Of a DNA stretch of 64,000 nucleotides, positions 11,044 to 19,727 are shown in pieces. Each line of letters begins with the position of its first letter. Positions within the stretch are counted from its first letter, which is position 1. Under the pieces are notes generated by a model. That model was not told the origin of the DNA. It searched no databases and saw only the letters and a list, made by a program, of their open reading frames with translations. Source of the DNA: Marinomonas piezotolerans (GTDB lineage Bacteria > Pseudomonadota > Gammaproteobacteria > Pseudomonadales > Marinomonadaceae). The stretch covers positions 48,642 to 112,641 of the forward strand of contig NZ_QKRA01000010.1 in assembly GCF_003362755.1 (NCBI RefSeq), given 5' to 3'. The position numbers were made by a program, and so were the translations under genes.

Positions 11044-11742
11044 TCAACTCACTCTAGGTTTTTTTCCAAATAGCTCTGATTCTACCCGATGAATTATGCT
11101 ATTAAGACGCTTGATAAGTACTTCTGATTGAGTAACGGTCCCGACTTTCTCTATTTCCACTAAAGCTAAGCGAAGCTTTTCCAAAGCTCTCGCTTTTTTG
11201 TCAATATCTAAATCTAACTGAGCTTCACGAACCAAAAGGTCATGATGGGCTAAAAAATAACTGAATCGAATCTGCACAACTTGCTCTTTAGCTGTCGCCT
11301 TGTCTAAAACTCCTAAGCCAACTAAACCCCGGATTAACAGTGGCAGTGCCTGCAACGCCTGCTGAACTTGCGCCAATTGCTGAGCGCTGACAACCTTATC
11401 CTTCAATGTCGCTTGTTGGCCTTCTTTTAGCTCTTCAAACAATTGCAGATATTGCGGCATCCATTTTACTAGCTCAGTCTCCACTGCGTGCTTTTTAATC
11501 AGAGTTAAACTGGAAATCAAATACTCAACTAAAACAAGCTTGGTTGTTAGCGGCAAATAGCGATCAGAAACGGTATTAAGTATTTGTTCAATTCGCTGGC
11601 AACGTCTCACTAACAATTCCAGTTCTTGCATCTGCTTGGCTTTGCGAGTTTTAAAAAACCTCACCAACACCACCAATACAATCAAGGCAACCAAAACGAC
11701 GGCCAAGATAATACTTAATGACACCACTAATGTATGGGGCAC
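11044..11742 (-). CDS. Membrane-anchored helical protein of unknown function
   Basis: 232 residues, not recognised. A strong membrane segment (residues ~7-29, SIILAVVLVALIVLVVLV) precedes a basic patch and an all-helical domain. The block ILNTVSDRYLPLTTKLVLV aligns with FLDELPAQYQPKDMRLWLF of the downstream protein. The C-terminal helices (residues ~150-205) also align with it without gaps. This supports an ancient duplication. It is first in a two-gene unit; the Pit transporter farther downstream is cut off by a terminator. Confidence 0.75.
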   Translation of the reverse strand: MPHTLVVSLSIILAVVLVALIVLVVLVRFFKTRKAKQMQELELLVRRCQRIEQILNTVSDRYLPLTTKLVLVEYLISSLTLIKKHAVETELVKWMPQYLQLFEELKEGQQATLKDKVVSAQQLAQVQQALQALPLLIRGLVGLGVLDKATAKEQVVQIRFSYFLAHHDLLVREAQLDLDIDKKARALEKLRLALVEIEKVGTVTQSEVLIKRLNSIIHRVESELFGKKPRVS

Positions 11743-11796
11743 ATGCTCACCACTATAGATTATTGAGTACGCTCAAAATACCATTATAGTAGACTT

Positions 11797-11830
11797 AAAA
11801 AAAAGCCGATCATATCAATGATCGGCTTTT
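11797..11830 (-). terminator. Terminator of the phosphate transporter gene region
   Basis: Stem AAAAGCCGATCAT, loop ATCA, ATGATCGGCTTTT, flanked by A/T runs. It lies 17 bases past the stop of pit on the minus strand. Confidence 0.9.
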
Positions 11831-11847
11831 ATTCTTACCATCAAATT

Positions 11848-13416
11848 TTAGGCAACAGAATATCCAAGCAGTGCATAGAATACTAATGCGGCAAGGATCG
11901 CTGAAGCTGGAACAGTAATAATCCAGGCAGCCGCAATTTTAAGTAATGCAGAGCGCTTAACAAGCTCTTGCTTGGTGGCCTTTTTCAAGCTCTTACGCTC
12001 TTCCCTACTAATCGGTGCGGCGGCACTTAGCTCTTTGACTTCACGAAGAATCGCTCGTTTTTCCTCAACATCAGCTTGATTAAAACGATCTACGAACGCT
12101 TGAGTTTCATCTACATTGAAACCTGCACGTTCAGAGTGCTTAATAATTTTCTTCAGTTTCTTCTCATAGGATTGTTTCAAATATTCACGCAAGAATCCCA
12201 CACCGAAGATACCACCCACCGCAATGTGTGTTGAGCTGACTGGAAGACCCAGTTGTGAAGCGATAATTACCGTGATGGCAGCCGCCATCGCAACACAAAA
12301 AGCTCGCGTTTTATCAAGCTCAGTAATCTCAGAGCCAACTGTACGAATCAATTTAGGACCAAATAACGCCAATCCAATCGCGATACCTATACCCCCTACA
12401 ACCATGACCCAAAGCGGAATGGACGCTTTAGTCGACACCCCGCCGTGCAGCAACGCGTCATTGATCGCAGCCAATGGCCCGATAGCATTCGCAACATCAT
12501 TAGCGCCATGCGCAAAGCTCAATAGAGCAGCGGATACCACTAACGGAATCGTGAACAAGCTATTCACAGACTCTTTCTCATTTTTAAGCGCAGAAGCCGC
12601 CTTATCAACGATCGGACGTACGATGAAGTAAATGGTCAGTGCGATCGCAAAGCCAATCAATAGAGCCGTCACAAAATCTAATTTCCAAAGCTTTTTCAAG
12701 CCTTTAAGGATCAAATATGTGGAAAATGCCCAAACCATCGCAGCAACCAAGAGAGGAACAACTTTCTTAGCGGCTTCAATCATGTCACTTTTATAGGTTA
12801 TTGCCCGTTTAATATAAATAAGGAATAACGCAGCGATCAAACCACCCAATGCAGGTGAAATGACCCAGCTAGCTACGATCGCCCCCACTTTATCCCAGTT
12901 TGCGATATCCCAGCCCCCAGCTGCGATACCTGCCCCGAGTACTCCACCCACTATTGAGTGCGTAGTCGACACCGGAGCGCCTAAATACGTTGCTAAATTA
13001 AGCCACAGTGCGCCAGCCAACAGTGCCGCCATCATCACCCATATAAAAGTAGTAGCGTCGCCAATCGCACTTGGATTAATGATGCCTTTTTTAATCGTGC
13101 CTACGACACTGCCACCTGCGATGATTGCACCACTTGCTTCAAATATCGCCGCCAACAGAATTGCGCCTGTCATGGATAGCGCTTTCGCGCCAACAGCTGG
13201 CCCCACATTGTTTGCCACATCGTTCGCACCAATATTCAGCGCCATGTAAGCGCCAAAAGCCGCCGCAATAGCAAGGATAGAGACGTTAGACACACCTTCA
13301 CCATGTGTACTTGCGTAATAACCAGCGACAAAAACAAATGCTAGAGCGATTAGAATTCGAACAATTTCACCACCACGAGTGGTCTTCTCTGATGTACCGT
13401 AATCTGCGAGATCCAT
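11848..13416 (-). CDS. pit: Inorganic phosphate transporter, PiT family
   Basis: 522-residue inner-membrane symporter for phosphate (metal-phosphate complexes in E. coli PitA). The two inverted copies of the family signature are plain: NIGANDVANNVGPAVGAKAL in the first half and AHGANDVANAIGPLAAIN in the second. Both halves also carry the PVSTTHSIVGG and PVSSTHIAVGG motifs. A charged cytoplasmic loop of about 90 residues (AGFNVDETQAFVDRF region) lies before the last membrane span. No PhoU-like partner is adjacent. A Pho box with a fitting -10 lies ~215 bases upstream, so phosphate-starvation control by PhoB is likely. That is unusual for the classical constitutive PitA. Confidence 0.94.
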   Translation of the reverse strand: MDLADYGTSEKTTRGGEIVRILIALAFVFVAGYYASTHGEGVSNVSILAIAAAFGAYMALNIGANDVANNVGPAVGAKALSMTGAILLAAIFEASGAIIAGGSVVGTIKKGIINPSAIGDATTFIWVMMAALLAGALWLNLATYLGAPVSTTHSIVGGVLGAGIAAGGWDIANWDKVGAIVASWVISPALGGLIAALFLIYIKRAITYKSDMIEAAKKVVPLLVAAMVWAFSTYLILKGLKKLWKLDFVTALLIGFAIALTIYFIVRPIVDKAASALKNEKESVNSLFTIPLVVSAALLSFAHGANDVANAIGPLAAINDALLHGGVSTKASIPLWVMVVGGIGIAIGLALFGPKLIRTVGSEITELDKTRAFCVAMAAAITVIIASQLGLPVSSTHIAVGGIFGVGFLREYLKQSYEKKLKKIIKHSERAGFNVDETQAFVDRFNQADVEEKRAILREVKELSAAAPISREERKSLKKATKQELVKRSALLKIAAAWIITVPASAILAALVFYALLGYSVA

Positions 13417-13626
13417 AAAAGCGTCTTCTCAATTAATTAAACAAAGCCAGTCTGATTGGTATGCATGTACCAAACCAGCCCCTTGGCAATTTCATTAATC
13501 CGTCAAAATATAGTCATAGTTTTGAAACGTGCGACATTCTACACTCAGCAGATTTTTATAAAAACCCAATCACCAAATGATTTGCCCCGCAGAGCTTTTC
13601 TCTGCCTTTGTTTCAATTCGGTGTCA

Positions 13627-13660
13627 TTTATAAGACAGTTAAGTTACAGAATTGTTACAG
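13627..13660 (-). promoter_or_regulatory. Pho box and -10 element of pit
   Basis: Read on the minus strand, three 7-base repeats occur at exact 11-base steps: CTGTAAC, AATT, CTGTAAC, TTAA, CTGTCTT (13660 down to 13632). This is the PhoB direct-repeat geometry (7-mer plus 4-base AT spacer). A -10 hexamer TATAAA (13632-13627) begins 10 bases after the second repeat, as in PhoB-activated promoters where the box replaces the -35. It would give pit a leader of about 200 bases. Confidence 0.8.
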
Positions 13661-13673
13661 GCATTAAAAGTAC

Positions 13674-13696
13674 AAAAAAAAGCCCCCGAAGGGGCT
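13674..13696 (-). terminator. Terminator of the aldehyde dehydrogenase gene
   Basis: GC-rich hairpin AGCCCC, CGAA, GGGGCT with a run of T on the minus strand, 33 bases past the stop codon. Confidence 0.88.
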
Positions 13697-13728
13697 GGAA
13701 GGTGAACAGTGTTTAGATAGTTTATGGG

Positions 13729-15246
13729 TTAGAAAAAACCCATCGGGTTGATATCGTAGCTGACCAGCATATTTTTCGTTTGTTGGTAGTGATCCAGCAT
13801 CATCTTATGGGTTTCGCGCCCTACTCCTGATTTTTTGTACCCCCCAAACGCAGCGTGTGCAGGATACTGGTGATAGCAATTCATCCATACGCGTCCAGCC
13901 TCAATGCCTCGTCCCATGCGGTATGCGAGATTAGTATCCCGAGTCCAGACACCTGCCCCCAAACCAAATTCAGTATCGTTGGCAATGGCCAGCGCTTCCG
14001 CTTCGTCCTTAAAGGTAGTGACTGCGACAACAGGCCCGAAAATCTCTTCTTGGAAAACTCGCATGTTGTTTGAGCCTTTCAACAAGGTTGGTTTAATGTA
14101 GAAGCCATCGTTAAAGCCATCGATTACCTCTGAGTCACCACCGATTAACACTTCAGCCCCTTCATCGCGGCCAATTTTTAAATAACTCATGATCTTATTG
14201 AACTGCTCTTCGGATGCCTGTGCCCCAACCATAGTGTCAGTGTCTAGCGGATTACCTCGTTTGATCTGCCCAATACGGTCAATGACTAACTTAATAAAGT
14301 CGTCGTACATATCTTCTTGAATCAACAAACGAGAGGGGCACGTACACACTTCACCTTGGTTAAAGAACGCCAACACAGTGCCTTCAACACATTTGCTGAT
14401 GAACTCGTCTTCTGCGTTCATAATGTCACTGAAGTAAATGTTTGGTGATTTACCACCCAATTCGACGGTTGATGGAATGATGTTTTCAGCGGCGCATTTA
14501 AGGATATGTGAGCCTACGGGCGTAGAACCAGTAAAGGCGATTTTAGCAATACGTTTGCTAGTCGCCAGGGCTTGACCTGCTTCTGCACCATAGCCGTTTA
14601 CAATGTTCAGAACACCCGCAGGAAGTATGTCTTTGATCAGATCTGCAAGCACTAAAATAGAGGCTGGAGTCTGCTCAGCAGGCTTTAAGACGACGCAATT
14701 ACCTGCAGCAAGAGCAGGTGCCAGTTTCCAAGCCGCCATTAGCAGCGGAAAGTTCCAAGGGATGATTTGACCGACAACCCCAAGTGGTTCATGAAAGTGA
14801 TAGGCAACCGTATTTTCATCAATTTCACCTATTGAGCCTTCTTGTGCGCGCATACATCCTGCAAAGTATCGAAAATGGTCAGCACTTAATGGCACATCTG
14901 CAGCCAAGGTTTCGCGTACGGCTTTACCGTTATCCCAAGTCTCGGCGACGGCTAGCATTTCAAGGTTTTGCTCAATTCGATCTGCAATTTCTAGTAGGAC
15001 TTTAGAACGCGCTTGCACTGAGGTCTTACCCCAGGCTGTCTTGGCTGCATGAGCAGCATCCAGCGCTAGATTTACATCTTCTTCTGTAGAGCGAGGAATT
15101 TGGCAAAATGCCTGACCGTCAACAGGACTAACATTATCAAAATATTGGCCTTTTACCGGCGCCACCCATTCGCCACCGATGAAGTTCCCATATTGTGCTT
15201 TAAACGAAACGACACTGTTTTCTGAACCAGGTTTAGCGTAGATCAT
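13729..15246 (-). CDS. Aldehyde dehydrogenase (AldB/ExaC type)
   Basis: 505-residue NAD(P)+-dependent aldehyde oxidase, cytosolic tetramer in the family. The catalytic cysteine lies in [13 protein letters not shown] (Cys301), the general-base glutamate in [15 protein letters not shown], and the cofactor loop in [10 protein letters not shown]. Closest remembered relatives are E. coli AldB and Pseudomonas ExaC, which oxidise acetaldehyde and other short aldehydes to acids. It is transcribed away from an AraC-family regulator, with phased direct repeats between them, so induction by an aldehyde or its alcohol precursor is likely. Confidence 0.93.
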   Translation of the reverse strand: MIYAKPGSENSVVSFKAQYGNFIGGEWVAPVKGQYFDNVSPVDGQAFCQIPRSTEEDVNLALDAAHAAKTAWGKTSVQARSKVLLEIADRIEQNLEMLAVAETWDNGKAVRETLAADVPLSADHFRYFAGCMRAQEGSIGEIDENTVAYHFHEPLGVVGQIIPWNFPLLMAAWKLAPALAAGNCVVLKPAEQTPASILVLADLIKDILPAGVLNIVNGYGAEAGQALATSKRIAKIAFTGSTPVGSHILKCAAENIIPSTVELGGKSPNIYFSDIMNAEDEFISKCVEGTVLAFFNQGEVCTCPSRLLIQEDMYDDFIKLVIDRIGQIKRGNPLDTDTMVGAQASEEQFNKIMSYLKIGRDEGAEVLIGGDSEVIDGFNDGFYIKPTLLKGSNNMRVFQEEIFGPVVAVTTFKDEAEALAIANDTEFGLGAGVWTRDTNLAYRMGRGIEAGRVWMNCYHQYPAHAAFGGYKKSGVGRETHKMMLDHYQQTKNMLVSYDINPMGFF

Positions 15247-15321
15247 ACTAAGTACTCCGTTATTTTTGTTGTTCGAGATGCTTTGTGTATGTTCAATCTA
15301 ATACGTGCTAAAAAAAGTTAC

Positions 15322-15359
15322 TTGTCTGTGAGTCTAAATATGTTGTCTGTCAATCCAAA
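15322..15359. promoter_or_regulatory. Candidate AraC-type operator (two direct repeats)
   Basis: The element TTGTCTGTnAnTCnAAA occurs at 15322-15338 and again at 15343-15359, exactly 21 bases apart, i.e. two helical turns on the same DNA face. Fourteen of 17 positions agree. It lies 76 bases from the aldehyde dehydrogenase start and ~87 from the regulator start. This is the usual arrangement for a dimeric AraC-family activator. Confidence 0.65.
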
Positions 15360-15445
15360 AGTTTGACCTGCTTCTATAATTAGAGTCATGATATGGCGAA
15401 TGTCACGTTGCATCACCACCCAATAACAATTTAAACGAGGTGTGT

Positions 15446-16351
15446 ATGACCCAATCCTTAACGAACCTGAGTGCGCGTCAGCCCACCCAGCTAGTGGAAA
15501 ATAGAAGCTGCTTTGCTGGCCCGAATTCTGAACTAAGTATTTATGACACTTACGAATCTGCTCAGAAAGTTGGCCTGAAAGCCGAGTCGCTCCTGTATTG
15601 TGGGATGGTATCGGGTGCCAAAGTGATGCATACACATTATCAAGATAATATCCCGTTTATGCCTCACGAGTCGTTTATCCTTGCGCCAGATGAAGAGGTT
15701 TTTATAGATTTCCCAGAAGCCAGTCTGATTGCCCCAACTACGTGTCTAACCATTGAAATCGCTCAAGAACGCGTGGCCCAAATTTGTGACCGAATGAATG
15801 ACGTGATGAATCCAAACGGTCGCATGAAAATGCCGACATTGGATCCAAGCAAGCCATTACATACGCTTCATACTCAAGCGACACAACAGGTGATTGATCG
15901 TCTCGTCAGTGATTTTGTGCAAAACGATCCAGATAGAGACCTATTGGTCGATTTCGGTGTTAGCGAATTAGTCACGCGTATATTGCGCCACCATGGTCGC
16001 GATGCGCTGCTCCAGTTTGCCAATACCCAACCAGACAACAATGAATTAACGTCGGTGTTGAGCTTTATTGAATCCAACCTATCATCAGCGTTAGATATTG
16101 ACCAACTGAGTAAACTTGCCTGTATGAGTCGCAGCCGATTTTATCAAACTTTCAAGCGACACTTAGGGTGTACGCCCAGTGAATATCAGCACCAGCGGCG
16201 CATGGCTACAGCATTAACTCTATTGAAACAGCGCCACTCAGCGACATCTGTCAGCATTGAACTGGGCTACCAGAGCTTGAGTCACTTTAGCCGCCGTTTT
16301 CATCAACACTTCGGTATTTCTCCTCGCCAAGTCCAGCACTCACTCAATTAA
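15446..16351 (+). CDS. AraC-family transcriptional regulator of the adjacent aldehyde dehydrogenase
   Basis: 301 residues. The N-terminal ~190 residues are an AraC-type effector domain. The C-terminal ~100 residues hold two helix-turn-helix motifs: IDQLSKLACMSRSRFYQTFK and SVSIELGYQSLSHFSRRFHQ, ending in HFGISPRQ. The ATG at 15446 is chosen because it follows an ACGAGG ribosome site by five bases; a GTG six bases earlier lacks proper spacing. The divergent layout with the dehydrogenase and the phased repeats between them suggest an activator responding to an aldehyde or alcohol. The effector is not known. Confidence 0.9.
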   Translation: MTQSLTNLSARQPTQLVENRSCFAGPNSELSIYDTYESAQKVGLKAESLLYCGMVSGAKVMHTHYQDNIPFMPHESFILAPDEEVFIDFPEASLIAPTTCLTIEIAQERVAQICDRMNDVMNPNGRMKMPTLDPSKPLHTLHTQATQQVIDRLVSDFVQNDPDRDLLVDFGVSELVTRILRHHGRDALLQFANTQPDNNELTSVLSFIESNLSSALDIDQLSKLACMSRSRFYQTFKRHLGCTPSEYQHQRRMATALTLLKQRHSATSVSIELGYQSLSHFSRRFHQHFGISPRQVQHSLN

Positions 16352-16361
16352 TCAAACAGAA

Positions 16362-16387
16362 AAAAGGGCCTTTGAGTTGGCCCTTTT
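16362..16387 (+). terminator. Terminator after the AraC regulator
   Basis: Stem AAAAGGGCC, loop TTTGAGTT, GGCCCTTTT. Confidence 0.85.
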
Positions 16388-16470
16388 CAATGGCCTCCTA
16401 GTTCACAAGTTTGTATAGTTGATTAAGTTAACTATTTACTCTGTCTGTTCACCGCATTCAAGGAATTCGA

Positions 16471-17700
16471 ATGTCTACGCTCGACCCATCATTATTTAAA
16501 CAACGTAACTTTGTTCATTTTTGGATTGGGCAAATAGCCTCTTCGTTTGGCTTTCAAATGTTGTCAGTAGGTATTGGTTGGCAAGTATACGACTTAACAG
16601 ACAGCGCCTTAGCATTAGGCTTGGTTGGATTGTTTCAGTTCTTACCACATCTATTATTAACACTCGTCGTCGGCCATGTGGCAGATCGCTACAATCGTCG
16701 TATCATTTGCTTTTGCACTCGACTTACCATGGCTCTTACAGTAAGCGTATTGGCGTTTGGAAACCTAACAGACACGATTTCTGTCAACATGATTTATACA
16801 TGTGCCGTTATGTTGGGCATTGCCAGAGCTTTTGAGATGCCAGCGAGTCAGGCGATCCTACCCAACCTAGTCAGCGCTAAGGATCTTTCTAAAGCGGTTA
16901 GTGCCATAGCATCAGCTCGAGAAATTTCAGTGATTGTCGGGCCAGCCTTAGGGGGACTGATCTATCTACTGGGAGCTTCTACACTTTATTTTACCAGTAC
17001 CGCCTGCTTTATTGTGTCCTGTGCCATTATGGCATTGCTAAAGTATGACTACATCGCAAAAGAAAAAGCGCCGATCAACCTCACTCATTTATTAGGGGGA
17101 TTGCGCTTTATCAAGCACAACAAGATTATTTTTGGTGCGGTTTCGATGGATATGTTTGCAGTGTTATTGGGTGGTGCGACGGCGTTACTGCCAATCGTAG
17201 CGAAAGACATACTACACACTGGCCCTTGGGGACTGGGACTTCTGCGATGCGCACCAGCAGTGGGTGCACTGTTAATGTCAATCTATTTGGCAAGGTCCCC
17301 TTTGCAGCACAGTGTAGGAAAAATCATGTACGCCGCGGTCGCTCTTTTTGGAGTGTCGACGATTATTTTCGGTTTATCGGAGCACTTATGGCTCTCGTTA
17401 ATCGCATTATTTGTGCTTGGGGCAACCGATATGATCAGTGTTGTTATTCGTTCGACACTCGTTCAGCTTGAGACACCGGATGATATGCGAGGTCGAGTAA
17501 GTGCTGCCAATTCTATCTTTATTGGTAGTTCGAATCAGCTTGGCGAGTTTGAGTCGGGCGTCACGGCCGCTTTGTTTGGCACCGTTCCAGCGATTGTTAT
17601 TGGCGGTATTGGTACGATTGGAATAGTAGGAATCTGGATGTACCTTTTCCCTAGCTTACTCAAGCGAAGTTCATTGGAAGTGGAGCCAAAAGAGCCGTAG
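16471..17700 (+). CDS. MFS transporter (MFS_3/EntS-like exporter)
   Basis: 409 residues with about 12 membrane segments. The motif between segments 2 and 3 reads GHVADRYNRRIICF, the MFS loop signature G-x-x-x-D-R-x-x-R-R. The pairing of FLPHLLLTLVVGHVADRYNR with the late block DMRGRVSAANSIFIG is characteristic of the MFS_3 group that includes the enterobactin exporter EntS. A siderophore or small-molecule efflux role is possible, but no biosynthetic genes are nearby. Monocistronic, ending at a shared terminator. Confidence 0.85.
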   Translation: MSTLDPSLFKQRNFVHFWIGQIASSFGFQMLSVGIGWQVYDLTDSALALGLVGLFQFLPHLLLTLVVGHVADRYNRRIICFCTRLTMALTVSVLAFGNLTDTISVNMIYTCAVMLGIARAFEMPASQAILPNLVSAKDLSKAVSAIASAREISVIVGPALGGLIYLLGASTLYFTSTACFIVSCAIMALLKYDYIAKEKAPINLTHLLGGLRFIKHNKIIFGAVSMDMFAVLLGGATALLPIVAKDILHTGPWGLGLLRCAPAVGALLMSIYLARSPLQHSVGKIMYAAVALFGVSTIIFGLSEHLWLSLIALFVLGATDMISVVIRSTLVQLETPDDMRGRVSAANSIFIGSSNQLGEFESGVTAALFGTVPAIVIGGIGTIGIVGIWMYLFPSLLKRSSLEVEPKEP

Positions 17701-17732
17701 CTGCTATTGATCAACTAGGACTTATAAAAAAC

Positions 17733-17768
17733 AAAAAAAAGGCCAACTCAATTGAGTTGGCCTTTTTT
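17733..17768. terminator. Bidirectional terminator between MFS gene and tRNA-Leu
   Basis: Long perfect stem, AAAAAAAGGCCAACTC and its complement around AATT, with A and T runs on both sides. It lies eight bases from the tRNA 3' end, so it also ends the tRNA transcript. Confidence 0.92.
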
Positions 17769-17775
17769 AAAATTT

Positions 17776-17860
17776 TGGTGCGGAAGGAGAGACTCGAACT
17801 CTCACGCCGTGAAGCACTGGAACCTAAATCCAGCGTGTCTACCAATTCCACCACTCCCGC
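17776..17860 (-). tRNA. tRNA-Leu (anticodon UAG)
   Basis: 85-base tRNA read on the minus strand from GCGGGAG to an encoded CCA. The acceptor stem GCGGGAG pairs with CTTCCGC (one G-U pair). The anticodon stem-loop is CTGGA-TTTAGGT-TCCAG, giving anticodon TAG, which reads CUA and other CUN codons. The long variable arm (TGCTTCACGGCGT region) and T loop GTTCGAGTC are as expected for a class II leucine tRNA. It stands alone with its own promoter. Confidence 0.97.
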
Positions 17861-17875
17861 AAGCAGTGGGAGTGC

Positions 17876-17903
17876 ATTATAGGGAGCTTTTAATTCGGGT
17901 CAA
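17876..17903 (-). promoter_or_regulatory. Sigma-70 promoter of tRNA-Leu
   Basis: On the minus strand TTGACC (17903-17898), a 16-base spacer and a perfect TATAAT (17881-17876), 15 bases before the mature tRNA 5' end. Confidence 0.88.
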
Positions 17904-18054
17904 GCATAAAATCAATTTTTTTGAATTAAACCACAAAAACAGAGACCCAAGAGCAAAACATCCACATTAGTAAACCATAAAAATCAACAAAGTTTACTCT
18001 ATACCAATGAAGAAAGTCCCTATAATGCCAGCTCAAATTTAGGGAGTATCTTAT

Positions 18055-18927
18055 ATGTCGATTCTAGTAGCCATTACCGTGTTATGGGCATTTTCGTTTA
18101 GCTTGATTGGTGTGTATCTAGCAGGTCAAGTAGACGCTTGGTTTTCAGTTTTAATGCGTATTTCATTGGCAATGCTGGTATTTCTTCCATTTATTAAATT
18201 TCGTCAAACACCTCGACCTTTAGCTCTCAAACTAATGGCTGTTGGCGCTATTCAACTTGGAGCAATGTACGGCTTTTACTATCAATCATTTTTGTACTTG
18301 TCTGTACCTGAAGTGCTGCTGTTCACTGTTATGACCCCAATATACATTACGCTCATTAATGATGTGCTAGAGCGCCGCTTTCATCCTGGCTTCATTATTA
18401 GCGCTTTAGTCGCGGTGGCGGGCGCTGTGGCAATCCGCTATCAGGGCGTCGACGAAGGTTTTGTTCAAGGCTTTTGTATGGTTCAAGGTGCCAATCTTTG
18501 CTTTGGACTCGGTCAGGTAGCCTACAAACATATCATGGCAAAGGCTGATACAAAGCTCCCTCAACTCACGTTGTTTGGATGGTTCTTTATCGGTGCTTTT
18601 ATCGTCGTTGTTCCTTGCTTCTTAACATTGGGCAACTTTGAAAAGTTACCTACAACGTCACTGCAATGGGGTATCTTAGTGTACCTTGGAACCGTCGCAT
18701 CTGGGCTTGGGTATTTCGCATGGAATAAGGGAGCAACTCTGGTTAATGTCGGCGCGCTAGCTGTCGCAAACAATCTATTGATCCCTGCTGGCATCGTTGT
18801 AAATCTAGTCTTTTGGAATCGCGAAGCGGACGTGACACGATTACTGGTGGGAGGCACCATCATTGTCGCAGCTCTGTTTATTAACCAGTGGTTCGTCAAA
18901 CAACGAACTCTGATTCCTGCAACATAA
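18055..18927 (+). CDS. EamA/DMT-superfamily transporter
   Basis: 290-residue inner-membrane protein with about ten hydrophobic segments in two repeats of the EamA domain. Recognisable blocks are WAFSFSLIGVYLAGQVDAWF at the N-terminus and VYLGTVASGLGYFAWNKGAT in the second repeat. It resembles the carboxylate/amino-acid/amine exporters typified by E. coli YedA and RhtA-like proteins. The substrate is unknown. It stands alone between the tRNA promoter region and a bidirectional terminator. Confidence 0.9.
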   Translation: MSILVAITVLWAFSFSLIGVYLAGQVDAWFSVLMRISLAMLVFLPFIKFRQTPRPLALKLMAVGAIQLGAMYGFYYQSFLYLSVPEVLLFTVMTPIYITLINDVLERRFHPGFIISALVAVAGAVAIRYQGVDEGFVQGFCMVQGANLCFGLGQVAYKHIMAKADTKLPQLTLFGWFFIGAFIVVVPCFLTLGNFEKLPTTSLQWGILVYLGTVASGLGYFAWNKGATLVNVGALAVANNLLIPAGIVVNLVFWNREADVTRLLVGGTIIVAALFINQWFVKQRTLIPAT

Positions 18928-18935
18928 TCCATATT

Positions 18936-18965
18936 AAAAAGGGGAGACATCGGTCTCCCCTTTTT
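18936..18965. terminator. Bidirectional terminator between EamA gene and folE
   Basis: Stem AAAAAGGGGAGAC, loop ATCG, GTCTCCCCTTTTT between convergent genes. Confidence 0.92.
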
Positions 18966-18994
18966 AAAGTACTCTGTTTACAACTTTCTAGCCT

Positions 18995-19678
18995 CTAGCC
19001 GGCTAAAAACTCACTACGAGTTTTGTCGCTGCGCTTGAATAAACCACCTAACGCCGTCGTCTGAGTCGATGAACTGGCATCCATTACACCACGAGCTTTG
19101 ACACAATAATGTGTGGCGCTAATGCTAACCGCGACATTATCTGTCTCAAGCAAGGTTTGTAACGTCACCAGAACTTGCTGCGTCAAACGCTCTTGTACCT
19201 GTGGCCGTTGACCAAAGAAGCGAACTATTCGATTAATTTTAGACAAGCCAATGATTTTGTTTTTCGGCAAATACGCCACTTTTGCAAAACCGTCAATTGT
19301 CACAAAGTGGTGCTCACAGGTACTGGTAAAAGAAATATCACTTACTTTAACCATTTCATCAACGTTCATTTTATTTTCAATGACGCTAATTTTTGGGAAG
19401 CAAGAATAGTCGAGGCCAGAAAAAATTTCTTTAACGTACATTTTTGCGATGCGGTGAGGCGTTTCAGACAAACTATCATCAGTAATGTCTAAACCAAGCG
19501 TGTACACCACATCTTCGAAAGCCGCTTTGATTCGCTGGTACTTTTCTTCCACCGACAGGCCATTCTCAATCATGGGTGTTTCCAAGCCATGCTTGATTAG
19601 CGCATCGCGCACACGGGACGCTTCATCAGAGAGAGGGAGCGAACTAACTTTACTGGTTTCTGCCATTGCAGTTGTCAT
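18995..19678 (-). CDS. folE: GTP cyclohydrolase I
   Basis: 227-residue zinc enzyme converting GTP to 7,8-dihydroneopterin triphosphate, the first step to folate and other pterins. The family blocks are intact: [39 protein letters not shown] (zinc cysteine and histidines) and the second zinc cysteine in [14 protein letters not shown]. The ATG follows an AAGGTG ribosome site. It sits 49 bases after folM on the same strand, which points to joint use of the pterin product in tetrahydromonapterin synthesis. Confidence 0.97.
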   Translation of the reverse strand: MTTAMAETSKVSSLPLSDEASRVRDALIKHGLETPMIENGLSVEEKYQRIKAAFEDVVYTLGLDITDDSLSETPHRIAKMYVKEIFSGLDYSCFPKISVIENKMNVDEMVKVSDISFTSTCEHHFVTIDGFAKVAYLPKNKIIGLSKINRIVRFFGQRPQVQERLTQQVLVTLQTLLETDNVAVSISATHYCVKARGVMDASSSTQTTALGGLFKRSDKTRSEFLAG

Positions 19679-19727
19679 ATCAACACCTTAACTAACAAAT
19701 TCATTCATGACGCCAAAGGCAAATCGA

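Noticed and set aside
12224..13249. Two open frames of 129-135 codons on the strand opposite pit
   Set aside because: They lie entirely within the pit gene, have no ribosome site, and their low-complexity Ala/Pro/Thr composition is that of an antisense frame of a membrane protein.
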